Shown: positions 40,700 to 49,971 of the stretch, piece by piece
Position numbering within the stretch: position 1 is the first letter of the stretch
Layout: each line of letters begins with the position of its first letter
Source of the DNA: Anaerolineales bacterium
GTDB lineage: Bacteria > Chloroflexota > Anaerolineae > Anaerolineales > Villigracilaceae
Length of the DNA: 64,000 nucleotides
NCBI GenBank assembly: GCA_020634895.1
Contig: JACKAV010000001.1
Location: 310,001-374,000, forward strand
Direction: 5' to 3'
Translations under genes and position numbers: made by a program
The notes under the pieces: generated by a model
The model's input: the letters and a program-made list of their open reading frames with translations, nothing else
Database searches by the model: none
What the model was told of the DNA's origin: nothing

Positions 40700-42637
40700 T
40701 TAAATATCTTTATGCGCGTATCTTAGCCAGCCGTCCAGCATGAGCAGGTTCCAGATCTTCGCGCCAAATTCACTGGATCCATCACGGTGGGCATTGATCA
40801 TTCCCTGAATGACTTGTTTGTTCAGATGATCGTATATTGGGCTTGAATTTGTGAGCAGCGTGTCATGCAGGTATCCAGCTTTATCTTCGCGCAGCCAACG
40901 GCTTACGGGGATGCCAAAGCCTTCCTTGGGACGATAGACATAATCGCGCCCCAGATAGCGGCATGCCAGTTCTTTTAAAATGAACTTGTTCCTGGACCCA
41001 TCCAGTAAAGGTTCGGATATTTTCATTTCAATTGGCATCGAAAATGCCAGCTCTGCGATGCGATAATCGAGTAGTGGACTGCGTACTTCCAATGAATTTG
41101 CCATGCTCATCCGGTCTACTTTGACCAGGATATCGCCGGGCAGGTAGGATTTTACATCGCAATATTGTGCATTGCCTACAACTCCATCGCTTGCAGGAAA
41201 AGGGTACTGGTTTGTGAAATACTCTGCCGGGGAGAGGTTCGATGCGTGACCTAACAATGCAGAGCGTTCGCCAAGTGAGAAGTGACTCATCGATGCATCA
41301 TATACTGCTGCCCAGTTAACGGGAGCAGATGAAGTGGTTTCCACCTGTTTTGATCGCAAGGCGGTCGCAATCTGTTTTGCGAATTGGAATAGATGCGGGA
41401 AGCGGCGTAATAGCGAGCGAGTCTGTGTTTTCCAATTTTTCACTTTGGTTGCATCTGAAGGGAGTTCCAACGGCATTCCGGACATGGCGTTGACCAGATA
41501 AGAGTAACTACGATACCCGGCAAACATCTCATCGCCGCCATCGCCGGTTAACACCATCTTCACCCGTGATCGTGCAATCTTGGAGACATAATATGTTGGT
41601 ATAGCGGATGAATCAGCAAAGGGTTCGCCAAAGTGACGGGATAACGCGGGAATTAGAGTCAGCCCTTCAGGGGAAACCCGGAATTCTTCATGCTGTGTTT
41701 TGTAGCGCTCGGCAACCATGCGGGCATAGGGCAATTCGTCCTTTTCTTCCTCTGCCAGACCTATTGAAAATGTTTTAACCGGTTCATTGAGCTTTTCAGC
41801 CATCATGGCAACAACCAATCCGGAATCGATACCACCGCTAAGAAAAGCGCCGAACGGCACGTCGCTGATCAATCGGATCTTCACGGCATCGTTGAGCAGC
41901 GCATCCAGCTCTTCCACCCACTCATTCATGGTTTTGGATGTATCTGGCGGGGTTTGCGTATCGATATTCCAATAGGTTTCCCGGGTAAATTTCTTTGCGG
42001 AAAGATCCAGTACCACATATTCAGCAGGTGATAATTTTTTAACGTTTTGATAGATGGTGTAGGGAGAAGGAATATATTGATAATGTAAATACAGGTCGAG
42101 GGCGATCGGGTCCAACTCTGTGGGAATGAGACCGCTTGCTGTCATTCCTCCCATTTCGCTTGCAAAGACGAATACATCGTTCCCGTGGTAATAGTAGAGC
42201 GGCTTTACTCCCAGTCTGTCGCGCGCAATGAATAATTTGCGTTCTTTTATGTCGTACAGCGCGAACGCAAACATGCCGTTTATCCTTGAGAGCATTCCGG
42301 TGCCCCATTCCTCATAGGCATGAATTAAAACCTCGGTATCGCTTTTGGTGCGAAAGGTGTAGCCCAACCTTTCAAGCGAAGCCTTGACTTCAAGGAAATT
42401 GTAGATTTCCCCATTGAAAATGATCTGAATGCTTTCCGCCTCGTTCGACATGGGTTGATCGCCTGTTGTCAGGTCGATAATGGCGAGACGGAGGTGGGCA
42501 AGACCGACTTCACTATTTGATCCCCAAAACCCCTGCCCGTCTGGCCCGCGATGACACATGGCGTTATTCATGGCTTCCAATCGCCAATTTTCTACTTTAG
42601 TCCCGTCAAGACGAACTATACCGGCAATTCCACACAC
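40700..42637 (-). CDS. asnB: Asparagine synthase-type amidotransferase, copy 4
   Basis: 645 residues. MCGIAG with Cys2, CHRGPDGQG, FNGEIYNFLEVKASL; synthetase LSGGIDSGLV and LTGDGGDEMFAGY. Complete. Closest in style to copy 1 (shared ADSSAIPTYYVSK). Directly abuts the glycosyltransferase gene at 39473-40699. Confidence 0.92.
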   Translation of the reverse strand: MCGIAGIVRLDGTKVENWRLEAMNNAMCHRGPDGQGFWGSNSEVGLAHLRLAIIDLTTGDQPMSNEAESIQIIFNGEIYNFLEVKASLERLGYTFRTKSDTEVLIHAYEEWGTGMLSRINGMFAFALYDIKERKLFIARDRLGVKPLYYYHGNDVFVFASEMGGMTASGLIPTELDPIALDLYLHYQYIPSPYTIYQNVKKLSPAEYVVLDLSAKKFTRETYWNIDTQTPPDTSKTMNEWVEELDALLNDAVKIRLISDVPFGAFLSGGIDSGLVVAMMAEKLNEPVKTFSIGLAEEEKDELPYARMVAERYKTQHEEFRVSPEGLTLIPALSRHFGEPFADSSAIPTYYVSKIARSRVKMVLTGDGGDEMFAGYRSYSYLVNAMSGMPLELPSDATKVKNWKTQTRSLLRRFPHLFQFAKQIATALRSKQVETTSSAPVNWAAVYDASMSHFSLGERSALLGHASNLSPAEYFTNQYPFPASDGVVGNAQYCDVKSYLPGDILVKVDRMSMANSLEVRSPLLDYRIAELAFSMPIEMKISEPLLDGSRNKFILKELACRYLGRDYVYRPKEGFGIPVSRWLREDKAGYLHDTLLTNSSPIYDHLNKQVIQGMINAHRDGSSEFGAKIWNLLMLDGWLRYAHKDI

Positions 42638-42721
42638 AGAGGCACCTCTTAATGTTTAAGTAACTTGAGTAACTGATGATAGGGCGGCGTTCCGATTTAC
42701 AGTTTACCCCAAACAAATGGT

Positions 42722-44062
42722 TTAAGTTTTTTGAATGGAAAGAAATGCGCTTTCGTACTGCTCGGTAATTTTTTCTTTATCATGGTATTTGCTTGCATAT
42801 TCCAATCCATTTCTACTTGCCTTTTGATAACCTGCTTTATTCGTTACTAATTCGAATAGTCCGTTTTTTAGAAATTCAAAGTTGTCCTCACAAAATTTTC
42901 CACACCCATGTTGGGACAGCATTCCTCCCGGGTCAACGTTTAGGGAAATAATGGGCACTCCATATTTTGCCGCTTGCAAAAATGTATTTGGAAAACCTTC
43001 AAATTGCGACGTGTTTACAAGAAGTCTGGCTTCTGCAAAGTATTTTTCGATTTGATCAGGGGGAACATATGGCAGGATGGTAACATTTGGCAGGGTTTTT
43101 GCGCGGGAAATACAATCGGCATAAATTTCATTTTTGGACAAATTCAATATAAGGGTAAATGGATATTGGGGAAATATTTCAGCAAGGTCAAGAACCAGTT
43201 CGGGTCTTTTTATCTGGTCGGACTTGCCAACCCATAAAATCGTTTCTGGTTTATGTTGACGCGGAAAGATTGGTCTAATATCCACAGGATTGCGAATGAC
43301 CATGCTCTTTTTTTGGAAGTTTCTCGAAAGTAAATTTTGTTGGTGTTCCGTTTGAACGAGGCAGAGGTCGAAGTTTTCCAATGCATATTGCATCGAGTAG
43401 CCCGATACCCCATAGCTATTAACATAGCTCGGGTTGGATTTGATTTTTGGATCAAAATCCATGTCTGAGCCGGATAATAAAACGAATTTTTTTCCCTTTC
43501 TTTTGCAAAAATAGGCTAGCTTGGCCGTCAATTCGCCGTTGCCTACGATTACATAAATATCCGCATCTACTTCATCATATGTAGAGATGTCTGGTTGAAA
43601 GATTGTCAATTGCCCTATTTTGCCAAAAACAGGCTGCTGATTTTTAGTTGGTCTTATGGCTTGAATAAACCTCGTTATTGTTCTGGAGATCAAAGACATT
43701 GCACGAGCGTAAAGTGAAACGGATATCCCGCTTGGGTTGACAGATTCTCTGCAATACAAGCCTTTCCAGGAGACAATTCGAACATTGTCGATGATCTCAA
43801 TATGAGGCTGCCCATGATCGAAGACAATTACGCTTATATCCAGATTTCCCCGCCGTGCAAGTTCCTTTGTGATCATGGCAACTCGAACTTCCGACCCGCC
43901 GAATGGGCTTTGGTTTTCTGGATTAAAAAGCGGATATGTGTAAAGGCTGACAAAACAGACTTTATTGAGTTTTTGAGGAATTATGTCTGTCATTGCTGTA
44001 TTTGCGTCCGGGGAGATGGAAGAATCGCAGGGAAAAATTTGATCCATCCAGAGGTAGTCCAT
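42722..44062 (-). CDS. Glycosyltransferase, GT4-like, PLFNP...FGGxEVR subtype
   Basis: Up to 446 residues from ATG 44062; ATG 43993 is an alternative and neither has a clear ribosome binding site. Paralogue of the protein at 25845-27077: YPLFNPENQSPFGGSEVRVAMITKELARRGN, VFDHGQPHIE, LLSGSDMDFDPK, ILWVGKSDQIKRPELVLDLAEIFP, NTSQFEGFPNTFLQAAKYGVPIISLNVDPGGML. The presence of both in oppositely oriented halves of the locus suggests duplication or merging of two clusters. 84 bp to asnB copy 4. Confidence 0.87.
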   Translation of the reverse strand: MDYLWMDQIFPCDSSISPDANTAMTDIIPQKLNKVCFVSLYTYPLFNPENQSPFGGSEVRVAMITKELARRGNLDISVIVFDHGQPHIEIIDNVRIVSWKGLYCRESVNPSGISVSLYARAMSLISRTITRFIQAIRPTKNQQPVFGKIGQLTIFQPDISTYDEVDADIYVIVGNGELTAKLAYFCKRKGKKFVLLSGSDMDFDPKIKSNPSYVNSYGVSGYSMQYALENFDLCLVQTEHQQNLLSRNFQKKSMVIRNPVDIRPIFPRQHKPETILWVGKSDQIKRPELVLDLAEIFPQYPFTLILNLSKNEIYADCISRAKTLPNVTILPYVPPDQIEKYFAEARLLVNTSQFEGFPNTFLQAAKYGVPIISLNVDPGGMLSQHGCGKFCEDNFEFLKNGLFELVTNKAGYQKASRNGLEYASKYHDKEKITEQYESAFLSIQKT

Positions 44063-44074
44063 TGATAGGAAAAA

Positions 44075-45952
44075 TTAATTCATAAAACTTTTCAGCCACC
44101 ACTCAAAGCTTAGAAGGGACCAGATCAACAGTCGGCGGTTTTGAGAGCCGGAGAGGTGTTCGTCCACCAGCGAGTGGATCGCACCATAATCCATGAAATT
44201 GTAGATGTTCGCCTTGGGGTTCAATATTTCGCGGCGTATATATTCGATGCTCTCGCCTTTGAACCAGCTTGCATCTGGCGCTGAAAATCCTTGTTTTTCT
44301 GCCTGGGTGATCTCTTCGGGAATGTATTTCGTCATTACGTTTCTCAGGGCTATTTTTCCATCACGTGTGCGTTGAAAATATTTTTCCGTTTTGAAAGCCG
44401 GTTCGTTTTCGTTTAACCGCACGATTTCGCCGAGGTTGGCGAGTTTCATTTTTACCGGCATCCGCATGGCAAAATCCACCAGATCGTTATCCAGAAATGG
44501 CACGCGTGTTTCCAGACTGTGTGCCATGCTCATTTTGTCTTCAAGAACCAGCAGCCCATGCAGAAAAGTTTTGGCTTCAAAGTAAAGTGAATGATTAACG
44601 TAGTCTTCTGGACGATTGAATTGGTTGGCGTGGGTCGCAAATACGTCCCGGAATATATCCCTGGTCCAGACGTGCTTTACATTTTCCCATATCGGTTGAA
44701 AGACTTTTTTGATCTCGGTATTGGGAATCAGCCTTTGCCAGTATAGATAGTACTTGTCGACATAATCTTCGAAGTTGGTATTGACCACGGCTCGATAATA
44801 CCGCCACGGATAACCACCGAAGATTTCGTCACCGCCTCCGCCAGATAGGCAGACTTTGACAAATTTACCTGCGAGTTGGGCTGCATAATAATTGGGGTAG
44901 CACTGACCGAGGCGCGGCTCTTCGATGTGCCAGGCGAGTCTGGGCATGACTCTTTCCATATCGCCGGCTTTTAATACCATCTCATAATGTTCGGTTTTGA
45001 AGTGATAGGACATCATTTCGGCTTTGGCGCGTTCATCAAAACTGATTTCCATTCCTGAGGCGGAATGAAGATCGAACCCGCAGGTGAAACTTTGTATGTA
45101 TGGCAGTTGAGTGGCAGCAATGGCTGTGATTGTGCCAGAGTCCATGCCTCCGCTCAAATAAGCACCCACATCCACATCGCTGACAAGTTGACGGATCACT
45201 GCCTGACGCAGTAGCCGGTCCAATTCTTCGAGATATTCTCGTTCATCTTTTGGTGAGTCGGGTTCTTGAAAGGAATAATCCCAATAGCGGGTGGGGGAGG
45301 GTAAATGGTTGCTCGAAAGTTTTACTCTCAGGAACGTTCCTGCGGGCAGAAGGTTCACCTTGGCGAATAAAGTGCGGTCGGAAAAAATGTTTTGGAAGGT
45401 GAAATATTCAAGCAGTGCGTTTTGATCGATATCGATTTTATATGCCGGGTGCTGCAGGATGGCTTTAACTTCAGAGCCGAAAAGGAAGGTGCTCCCAAAT
45501 AAACCGTAATACATTGGTTTGATGCCATAGCGGTCGCGTGCAAGGAAAAGTTCCTGGCGGGTGCGGTCCCAGATGGCAAAAGCAAACATACCATTAAAAC
45601 GATCCAACGCTTTTTCACCCCACTCCACGTAGGCATGCAGAACAACTTCACTATCGCTTTGGGAATGGAATTGGTGCCCACACGCTTCCAACTCAACTCG
45701 CAGTTCCTGAAAATTATAGACTTCACCATTGAAGATCAACGCATAATTACCGTCTTTGGTGATCATGGGCTGATGCCCGGCTGGCGAAAGATCGATGATC
45801 GCAAGGCGGCGATGCCCCAGACCTATGAACGTGTCGGTATAAAAGCCTTCCCCGTCTGGACCGCGATGTTTTATCGCATCGGTCATTTTGCGTAATATGA
45901 CCGGCGAAACAGGTTCCCCGTTGACATTAAAGATTCCGGCAAGTCCGCACAT
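44075..45952 (-). CDS. asnB: Asparagine synthase-type amidotransferase, copy 5
   Basis: 625 residues. MCGLAG with Cys2, KHRGPDGEG, FNGEVYNFQEL; synthetase LSGGMDSGTI and LSGGGGDEIFGGYPWRYY, a variant of the usual GDGGDE loop. Catalytic parts complete. Sits between the epimerase gene (5 bp upstream) and a GT4-like glycosyltransferase gene. Confidence 0.92.
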   Translation of the reverse strand: MCGLAGIFNVNGEPVSPVILRKMTDAIKHRGPDGEGFYTDTFIGLGHRRLAIIDLSPAGHQPMITKDGNYALIFNGEVYNFQELRVELEACGHQFHSQSDSEVVLHAYVEWGEKALDRFNGMFAFAIWDRTRQELFLARDRYGIKPMYYGLFGSTFLFGSEVKAILQHPAYKIDIDQNALLEYFTFQNIFSDRTLFAKVNLLPAGTFLRVKLSSNHLPSPTRYWDYSFQEPDSPKDEREYLEELDRLLRQAVIRQLVSDVDVGAYLSGGMDSGTITAIAATQLPYIQSFTCGFDLHSASGMEISFDERAKAEMMSYHFKTEHYEMVLKAGDMERVMPRLAWHIEEPRLGQCYPNYYAAQLAGKFVKVCLSGGGGDEIFGGYPWRYYRAVVNTNFEDYVDKYYLYWQRLIPNTEIKKVFQPIWENVKHVWTRDIFRDVFATHANQFNRPEDYVNHSLYFEAKTFLHGLLVLEDKMSMAHSLETRVPFLDNDLVDFAMRMPVKMKLANLGEIVRLNENEPAFKTEKYFQRTRDGKIALRNVMTKYIPEEITQAEKQGFSAPDASWFKGESIEYIRREILNPKANIYNFMDYGAIHSLVDEHLSGSQNRRLLIWSLLSFEWWLKSFMN

Positions 45953-45957
45953 TTAAT

Positions 45958-46908
45958 TTATTTGCGCGACATGCGCCACTCCACAACCTGACGTAACCCA
46001 TCTATAAGTTTTGTGTCTGCTTTGAAGCCAAGCAATCTCTCAGCTTTATCGGTGCTGCCAATACGGTGGGTAACGAAACTCTGCGCCTGGGGTTTGTATT
46101 CGGGTTTGAGGTTGGAACCCATCAATTCCAGTAACATATCAACCAGCTCATTGATGGTTGTGCCTACACCCATGCCGATGTTGAAAAATTCGTCTTCGCA
46201 ATCTGCTTTCATTCCAAGAACATTGGCTTTGGCAACATCCTTTACGTAAATGAAGTCGTACATTTGCGAGCCGTCGCCAAAAATTACAGGAGGTTTCCCG
46301 GCAAGGATGTTATCCATGGCTTTCATGATCACGCTGACATATGTGCCCTGATAGTCCATTCGTTCGCCGTAGATATTCATGTAGCGGTATCCTACATACG
46401 GCAGTTTGTGCTGTTCATAAATGGAACGGAACATCTGCTCGTTGGCAATCTTGGTCGCGCCATAGGTTGTGCGGTTATTGAAGGGATGATCCTCTGTCAT
46501 GGGTGTCACAAGCGCGTTCCCGTAGACAGAAGCGGATGAAGAATACACAACCCTCTTGACACCCAGATCGTGACAGGCTTCGACTACATTCCAGGTTCCC
46601 ATCACATTAGTTTCCCAGGCACTTCGTGGTTCGTTGACACACTCTCCTAGCCACAGGGATGCCAGAAGGAAGACGCCGTCCACGCCTTCCATGGCGCGGC
46701 GCAGTGCATTCTGGTCTGTCATGGAACCCTCGATCACCCGCACTTTGGGCGACTTGACAGCTTCAGACAGATTGTCCCGTTTGCCGCGTACGAAATTATC
46801 GAACACGATGATTTCCTTTACCGGCTCATTGACTAATTCATCGACAATATGGGAGCCTACCAAACCGGCTCCTCCGATCAGCATGATTGATTTATTGGTT
46901 ATATCCAT
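45958..46908 (-). CDS. NAD-dependent epimerase/dehydratase
   Basis: 316 residues from ATG 46908; an upstream TTG at 46920 is also open. GGAGLVGSHIVDEL for NAD, SSSASVYGNAL, YGATKIANEQ with Tyr/Lys, RYMNIYGERMDYQG, DFIYVKDVAKANVLG. UDP-glucose 4-epimerase or GDP-sugar-type extended SDR; exact sugar not assignable. First gene of the minus-strand half of the locus, divergent from the GT2 gene at 47089. Confidence 0.86.
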   Translation of the reverse strand: MDITNKSIMLIGGAGLVGSHIVDELVNEPVKEIIVFDNFVRGKRDNLSEAVKSPKVRVIEGSMTDQNALRRAMEGVDGVFLLASLWLGECVNEPRSAWETNVMGTWNVVEACHDLGVKRVVYSSSASVYGNALVTPMTEDHPFNNRTTYGATKIANEQMFRSIYEQHKLPYVGYRYMNIYGERMDYQGTYVSVIMKAMDNILAGKPPVIFGDGSQMYDFIYVKDVAKANVLGMKADCEDEFFNIGMGVGTTINELVDMLLELMGSNLKPEYKPQAQSFVTHRIGSTDKAERLLGFKADTKLIDGLRQVVEWRMSRK

Positions 46909-47082
46909 ATCTGAACTCAATTAAGTTGTACAAGCAATAGCTTGCCGAAGATAAAACAAACGGGATAAGCGCTTAGTTATTCTGGCACTTACCCTTGCAG
47001 CAATTGTAGCACGATAGGGAGAATTCAACTCCTACCGCCGGTTGGGGTAATGGTGGAACTGTTGTTCAATATTCCACCCGTT

Positions 47083-47088
47083 TATAAT
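47083..47088 (+). promoter_or_regulatory. -10 box (TATAAT) suggesting a leaderless GT2 mRNA
   Basis: Perfect TATAAT directly before ATG 47089 and 6 nt before ATG 47095; TTGTTC lies 15 bp upstream. If used, transcription would start at or near the codon at 47095, giving a leaderless message. Confidence 0.45.
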
Positions 47089-48084
47089 ATGGACATGCCG
47101 TCCACGCCGCTTGTCAGCATCTTGATTCTGTTTTGGAACAGCGAGAAGCATTTGCCCGAATGTCTGAAAAAGCTATCTATCCAAACATTCAACGATTTCG
47201 AGATCGTTATCGTCAACAATGGATCTTCACAAGAAGGGTGGGGGGAATTGGCGTCTGAAAAGTTGCGGATTGAGCATTTGGATAAGAATCTCGGTTTTGC
47301 CGTTGCAAATAACATTGGAGCGCGCCTCGCACGTGGAAATTGGATTGCCCTCCTGAATGCCGATGCCTTCCCTGAGCCGGACTGGTTGGAAAATCTTCTC
47401 AAAGCCGCAGAGCGACACCCGGACTATTCAGCCTTCTCTTCCCGCCAAATTCAATACAATTCTCCGCACCTTCTCGATGGCGCGGGAGACGCGTATCATA
47501 TCAGCGGGCTTGCTTGGCGGAACAGCTATAACCTTTTGGCTGATCGACACGGGCTTGAAGAACGCGAGATATTCAGCCCCTGTGCCGCAGCCGCGCTTTA
47601 TTCGCGAGAAGAGTTTCTAAGTGTGGGAGGTTTCGATGAAGATTACTTTTCCTACTTCGAAGATGTTGACTTGGGATTTCGCCTTCGCTTGAGTGGAGCA
47701 AAATGCCTGTACGTACCAGATGCGGTTGTACATCATGTCGGAAGCGCAAGTACCGGTAAACGTAGCGATTTTTCGGTTTATTATGGCTACCGCAATTTGA
47801 TTTGGACATTCTTCAAAGACATGCCGTCCCCATATTTTTGGCTTTTCCTGCCACTGCATATTTCCGCAATTTTATTCTTTGCTATCTTCCTCACGTTGCG
47901 TGGACAGGGCAGGGCAATTTGGAAGGCGGTATTCGATGCGCTGCGCGGACTTCCCAAAATATTGGCAGGAAGAAAGCTTATTCAAAAAAATATCAAGGTA
48001 AAACCTAACGAAATACTACAGGTAATGTCCACTGGGCTGGTTGAACCATATAGCGAATTCATAAAACGGAATCGTTCAGCATGA
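47089..48084 (+). CDS. Glycosyltransferase, GT2 family (rhamnosyltransferase-like)
   Basis: 331 residues from ATG 47089; ATG 47050 and ATG 47095 are alternatives, the last favoured by the TATAAT placement. GT-A fold: PLVSILILFWNSEKHLPECL, VIVNNGSSQEGW, LGFAVANNIGARLARGNWIALLNADAFPEPDWLENL (donor and metal region), FDEDYFSYFEDVDLGFRLRLSG. A C-terminal membrane segment (LFLPLHISAILFFAIFLTL). This subtype often transfers rhamnose, which agrees with the rfb operon, but that is inference. Overlaps the next gene by 4 bp. Confidence 0.9.
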   Translation: MDMPSTPLVSILILFWNSEKHLPECLKKLSIQTFNDFEIVIVNNGSSQEGWGELASEKLRIEHLDKNLGFAVANNIGARLARGNWIALLNADAFPEPDWLENLLKAAERHPDYSAFSSRQIQYNSPHLLDGAGDAYHISGLAWRNSYNLLADRHGLEEREIFSPCAAAALYSREEFLSVGGFDEDYFSYFEDVDLGFRLRLSGAKCLYVPDAVVHHVGSASTGKRSDFSVYYGYRNLIWTFFKDMPSPYFWLFLPLHISAILFFAIFLTLRGQGRAIWKAVFDALRGLPKILAGRKLIQKNIKVKPNEILQVMSTGLVEPYSEFIKRNRSA

Positions 48085-48845
48085 AAGATTTTCTTTTAAT
48101 ATCTTTATCCATCGTAAGTCATGGGAATGCAAACGAGATCAAGCATTTGCTTGAAAGTATTTTGATGTATGAACCAAATACAGCCACTCGTTTTCAGGTG
48201 ATACTTACTGATAACCTAAAAAATGAACTGCCCGATATCGATCCCTCACCCTGGAAGTCTTTGCAAATATTGCGCAATGAACATCCATTGGGCTTCGCGG
48301 AAAATCACAACCGCGCCTTTGAAAATGCGCACGGTGAATACTTCGCGATTCTCAACCCCGACCTTGTGTTTGAGCGACCTCTCTTTGATGCATTAATTGC
48401 CAGCCTCCAAACTCATCAAGCGGACCTGGTTGCGCCTCAGATCGTGGATGAAACCGGAAATGTCCAGGATTCCTTTCGTCCGCTTCCCACTCCCTTTGAG
48501 TTGATTCAGCGTCGGTTGCCCGGTTATATATTCAAGCCGTATCAACCGGATCGTGATGGCATGATCCACCCCGATTGGATCGCGGGCATGTTTTGGCTGG
48601 TACGGTCAGACTCTTACCGTCAATTGGGCGGCATGGACAAACGCTTCAAACTCTATCTTGAAGATGTGGATTTTTGCACCCGCGCCCGTCTGCGTGGCAT
48701 GAAGATAATGGGTGATACCAATGTTCAGGTCCGGCATGATGCGCAGCGTTCCAGTAGACGAAAACTATATTATCTCTATCTTCACTTCCAAAGCGCCTTT
48801 CGGTTTTTTATGTCTCCGGTGTATCGCCAAATCCGCCGAAGATAG
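48081..48845 (+). CDS. Glycosyltransferase, GT2 family
   Basis: 254 residues. SLSIVSHGNANEIKHLLES, LGFAENHNRAFENAHGEYFAILNPDLVFERPLF, GMFWLVRSDSYRQLGGMDKRFKLYLEDVDFCTRARLRG: the WcaA/rhamnosyltransferase-like GT2 pattern. It starts by ATGA overlap with the preceding GT2, so the two are probably coordinated. 79 bp before the initiating transferase gene. Confidence 0.9.
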   Translation: MKDFLLISLSIVSHGNANEIKHLLESILMYEPNTATRFQVILTDNLKNELPDIDPSPWKSLQILRNEHPLGFAENHNRAFENAHGEYFAILNPDLVFERPLFDALIASLQTHQADLVAPQIVDETGNVQDSFRPLPTPFELIQRRLPGYIFKPYQPDRDGMIHPDWIAGMFWLVRSDSYRQLGGMDKRFKLYLEDVDFCTRARLRGMKIMGDTNVQVRHDAQRSSRRKLYYLYLHFQSAFRFFMSPVYRQIRRR

Positions 48846-48924
48846 ATTTTCGCCGACTTTTGTTAAAGATGCGGGGAAATTCTGATAAACTTTTACCATC
48901 TTCATTTTGGGACTTCACGTAAAC

Positions 48925-49965
48925 ATGGATATCTCCCTAGCCTATGGATCTATTGGATTGGTCTTGAGCCTTGTTTTAGGCATACCCGCTGCTGTTTTGG
49001 CGGAGCGCCTTGGGCTTATGGACATTCCTGGTTCGGCGCCTCACAAACAACACGCCCGCCCTACGCCGTTGGCGGGAGGGATCTTATTGGCTGTTGTATT
49101 TTTGCTGTTGACGTTCATCTTCCGCAAAACATTGGACCGGGACATTCTTTCGGTTCTGATCGGCGCGTTGATCATTTTTGGCTTTGGGCTTTGGGATGAC
49201 CTCAAAGGACTCTCTGCCGGACCAAAACTGGTTGGTCAATTAATTGCTGCTGCGGTTCTGATCTCCTTCGGCGTACAAGTCCGCTTTATGACTGTCGTCT
49301 TTAGTGCCGAGGTGCTTTCGCCGATCATCGCACAATTACTGAATGTTCTCATCACTCTCTTTTGGCTGGTTGGGATTACAAATGCAATGAACATGATCGA
49401 CAGCATGGATGGCATTGTCGCCGGTCTTGGTGTGATCGCGTCTGCGTTCTTTATGGGCGCGGCAAGCCTTGCTGGGCAGTCTGCACTGGCGTTCTGGGCG
49501 GCATGCCTTTTAGGAGTAAGCGCGGGGTTGTATTTTTGGAACGGAATGTCTGTACGCTTTTTCCTCGGAGACTCCGGTGCGCAAACTCTGGGATTTTTGT
49601 TGGCGTGTTTTGGAATTCTTTATAATCCTTTGAATCGCAGCCCCGAGTCGTCGTGGATAGTTCCGATCATGCTGCTTGGCGTTCCGATCTTCGATACCAC
49701 GTTGGTGGTACTATCCCGCCTCAGAAGAGGACAGATGGTGGGGAGTGGGCGGCGTGACCATACCTATCATCGTTTTATTGGGCTTGGCATGCAGCCGCGT
49801 TATGCCGTTTTGAGCGTTCACCTGATGTCATTGCTCATTGGCAGCGTGGCTTTCCTTACCCTCTACTTGAAACCTCTAATTGCCCTAGTCTTTTTCGTTT
49901 TCACCATAATCGGCGGATTCGTTTTCCTCTTGTGGTTGGAGCGCAAACCCGCTTTGGGCGAGTGA
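48925..49965 (+). CDS. Polyprenyl-phosphate phosphoglycosyltransferase (WecA/TagO/MraY family)
   Basis: 346 residues from ATG 48925 (a TTG at 48907 is also open). About ten membrane segments. Family motifs: GLWDDLKGLSAGPKL with the DD pair, NAMNMIDSMDGIVAG, FFLGDSGAQTLGFLLA, and the His motif GRRDHTYHRF. It moves HexNAc-1-phosphate from a UDP-sugar to undecaprenyl phosphate at the cytoplasmic membrane, the usual first step of ABC-exported glycans and wall teichoic acids. Likely the initiating enzyme of this locus. Confidence 0.92.
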   Translation: MDISLAYGSIGLVLSLVLGIPAAVLAERLGLMDIPGSAPHKQHARPTPLAGGILLAVVFLLLTFIFRKTLDRDILSVLIGALIIFGFGLWDDLKGLSAGPKLVGQLIAAAVLISFGVQVRFMTVVFSAEVLSPIIAQLLNVLITLFWLVGITNAMNMIDSMDGIVAGLGVIASAFFMGAASLAGQSALAFWAACLLGVSAGLYFWNGMSVRFFLGDSGAQTLGFLLACFGILYNPLNRSPESSWIVPIMLLGVPIFDTTLVVLSRLRRGQMVGSGRRDHTYHRFIGLGMQPRYAVLSVHLMSLLIGSVAFLTLYLKPLIALVFFVFTIIGGFVFLLWLERKPALGE

Positions 49966-49971
49966 CCCGAA

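Noticed and set aside
46966..46975. TAAGCGCTTA palindrome in the divergent gap before the GT2 gene
   Set aside because: A single 10-bp palindrome without a second copy or known regulator is not enough for an operator call.
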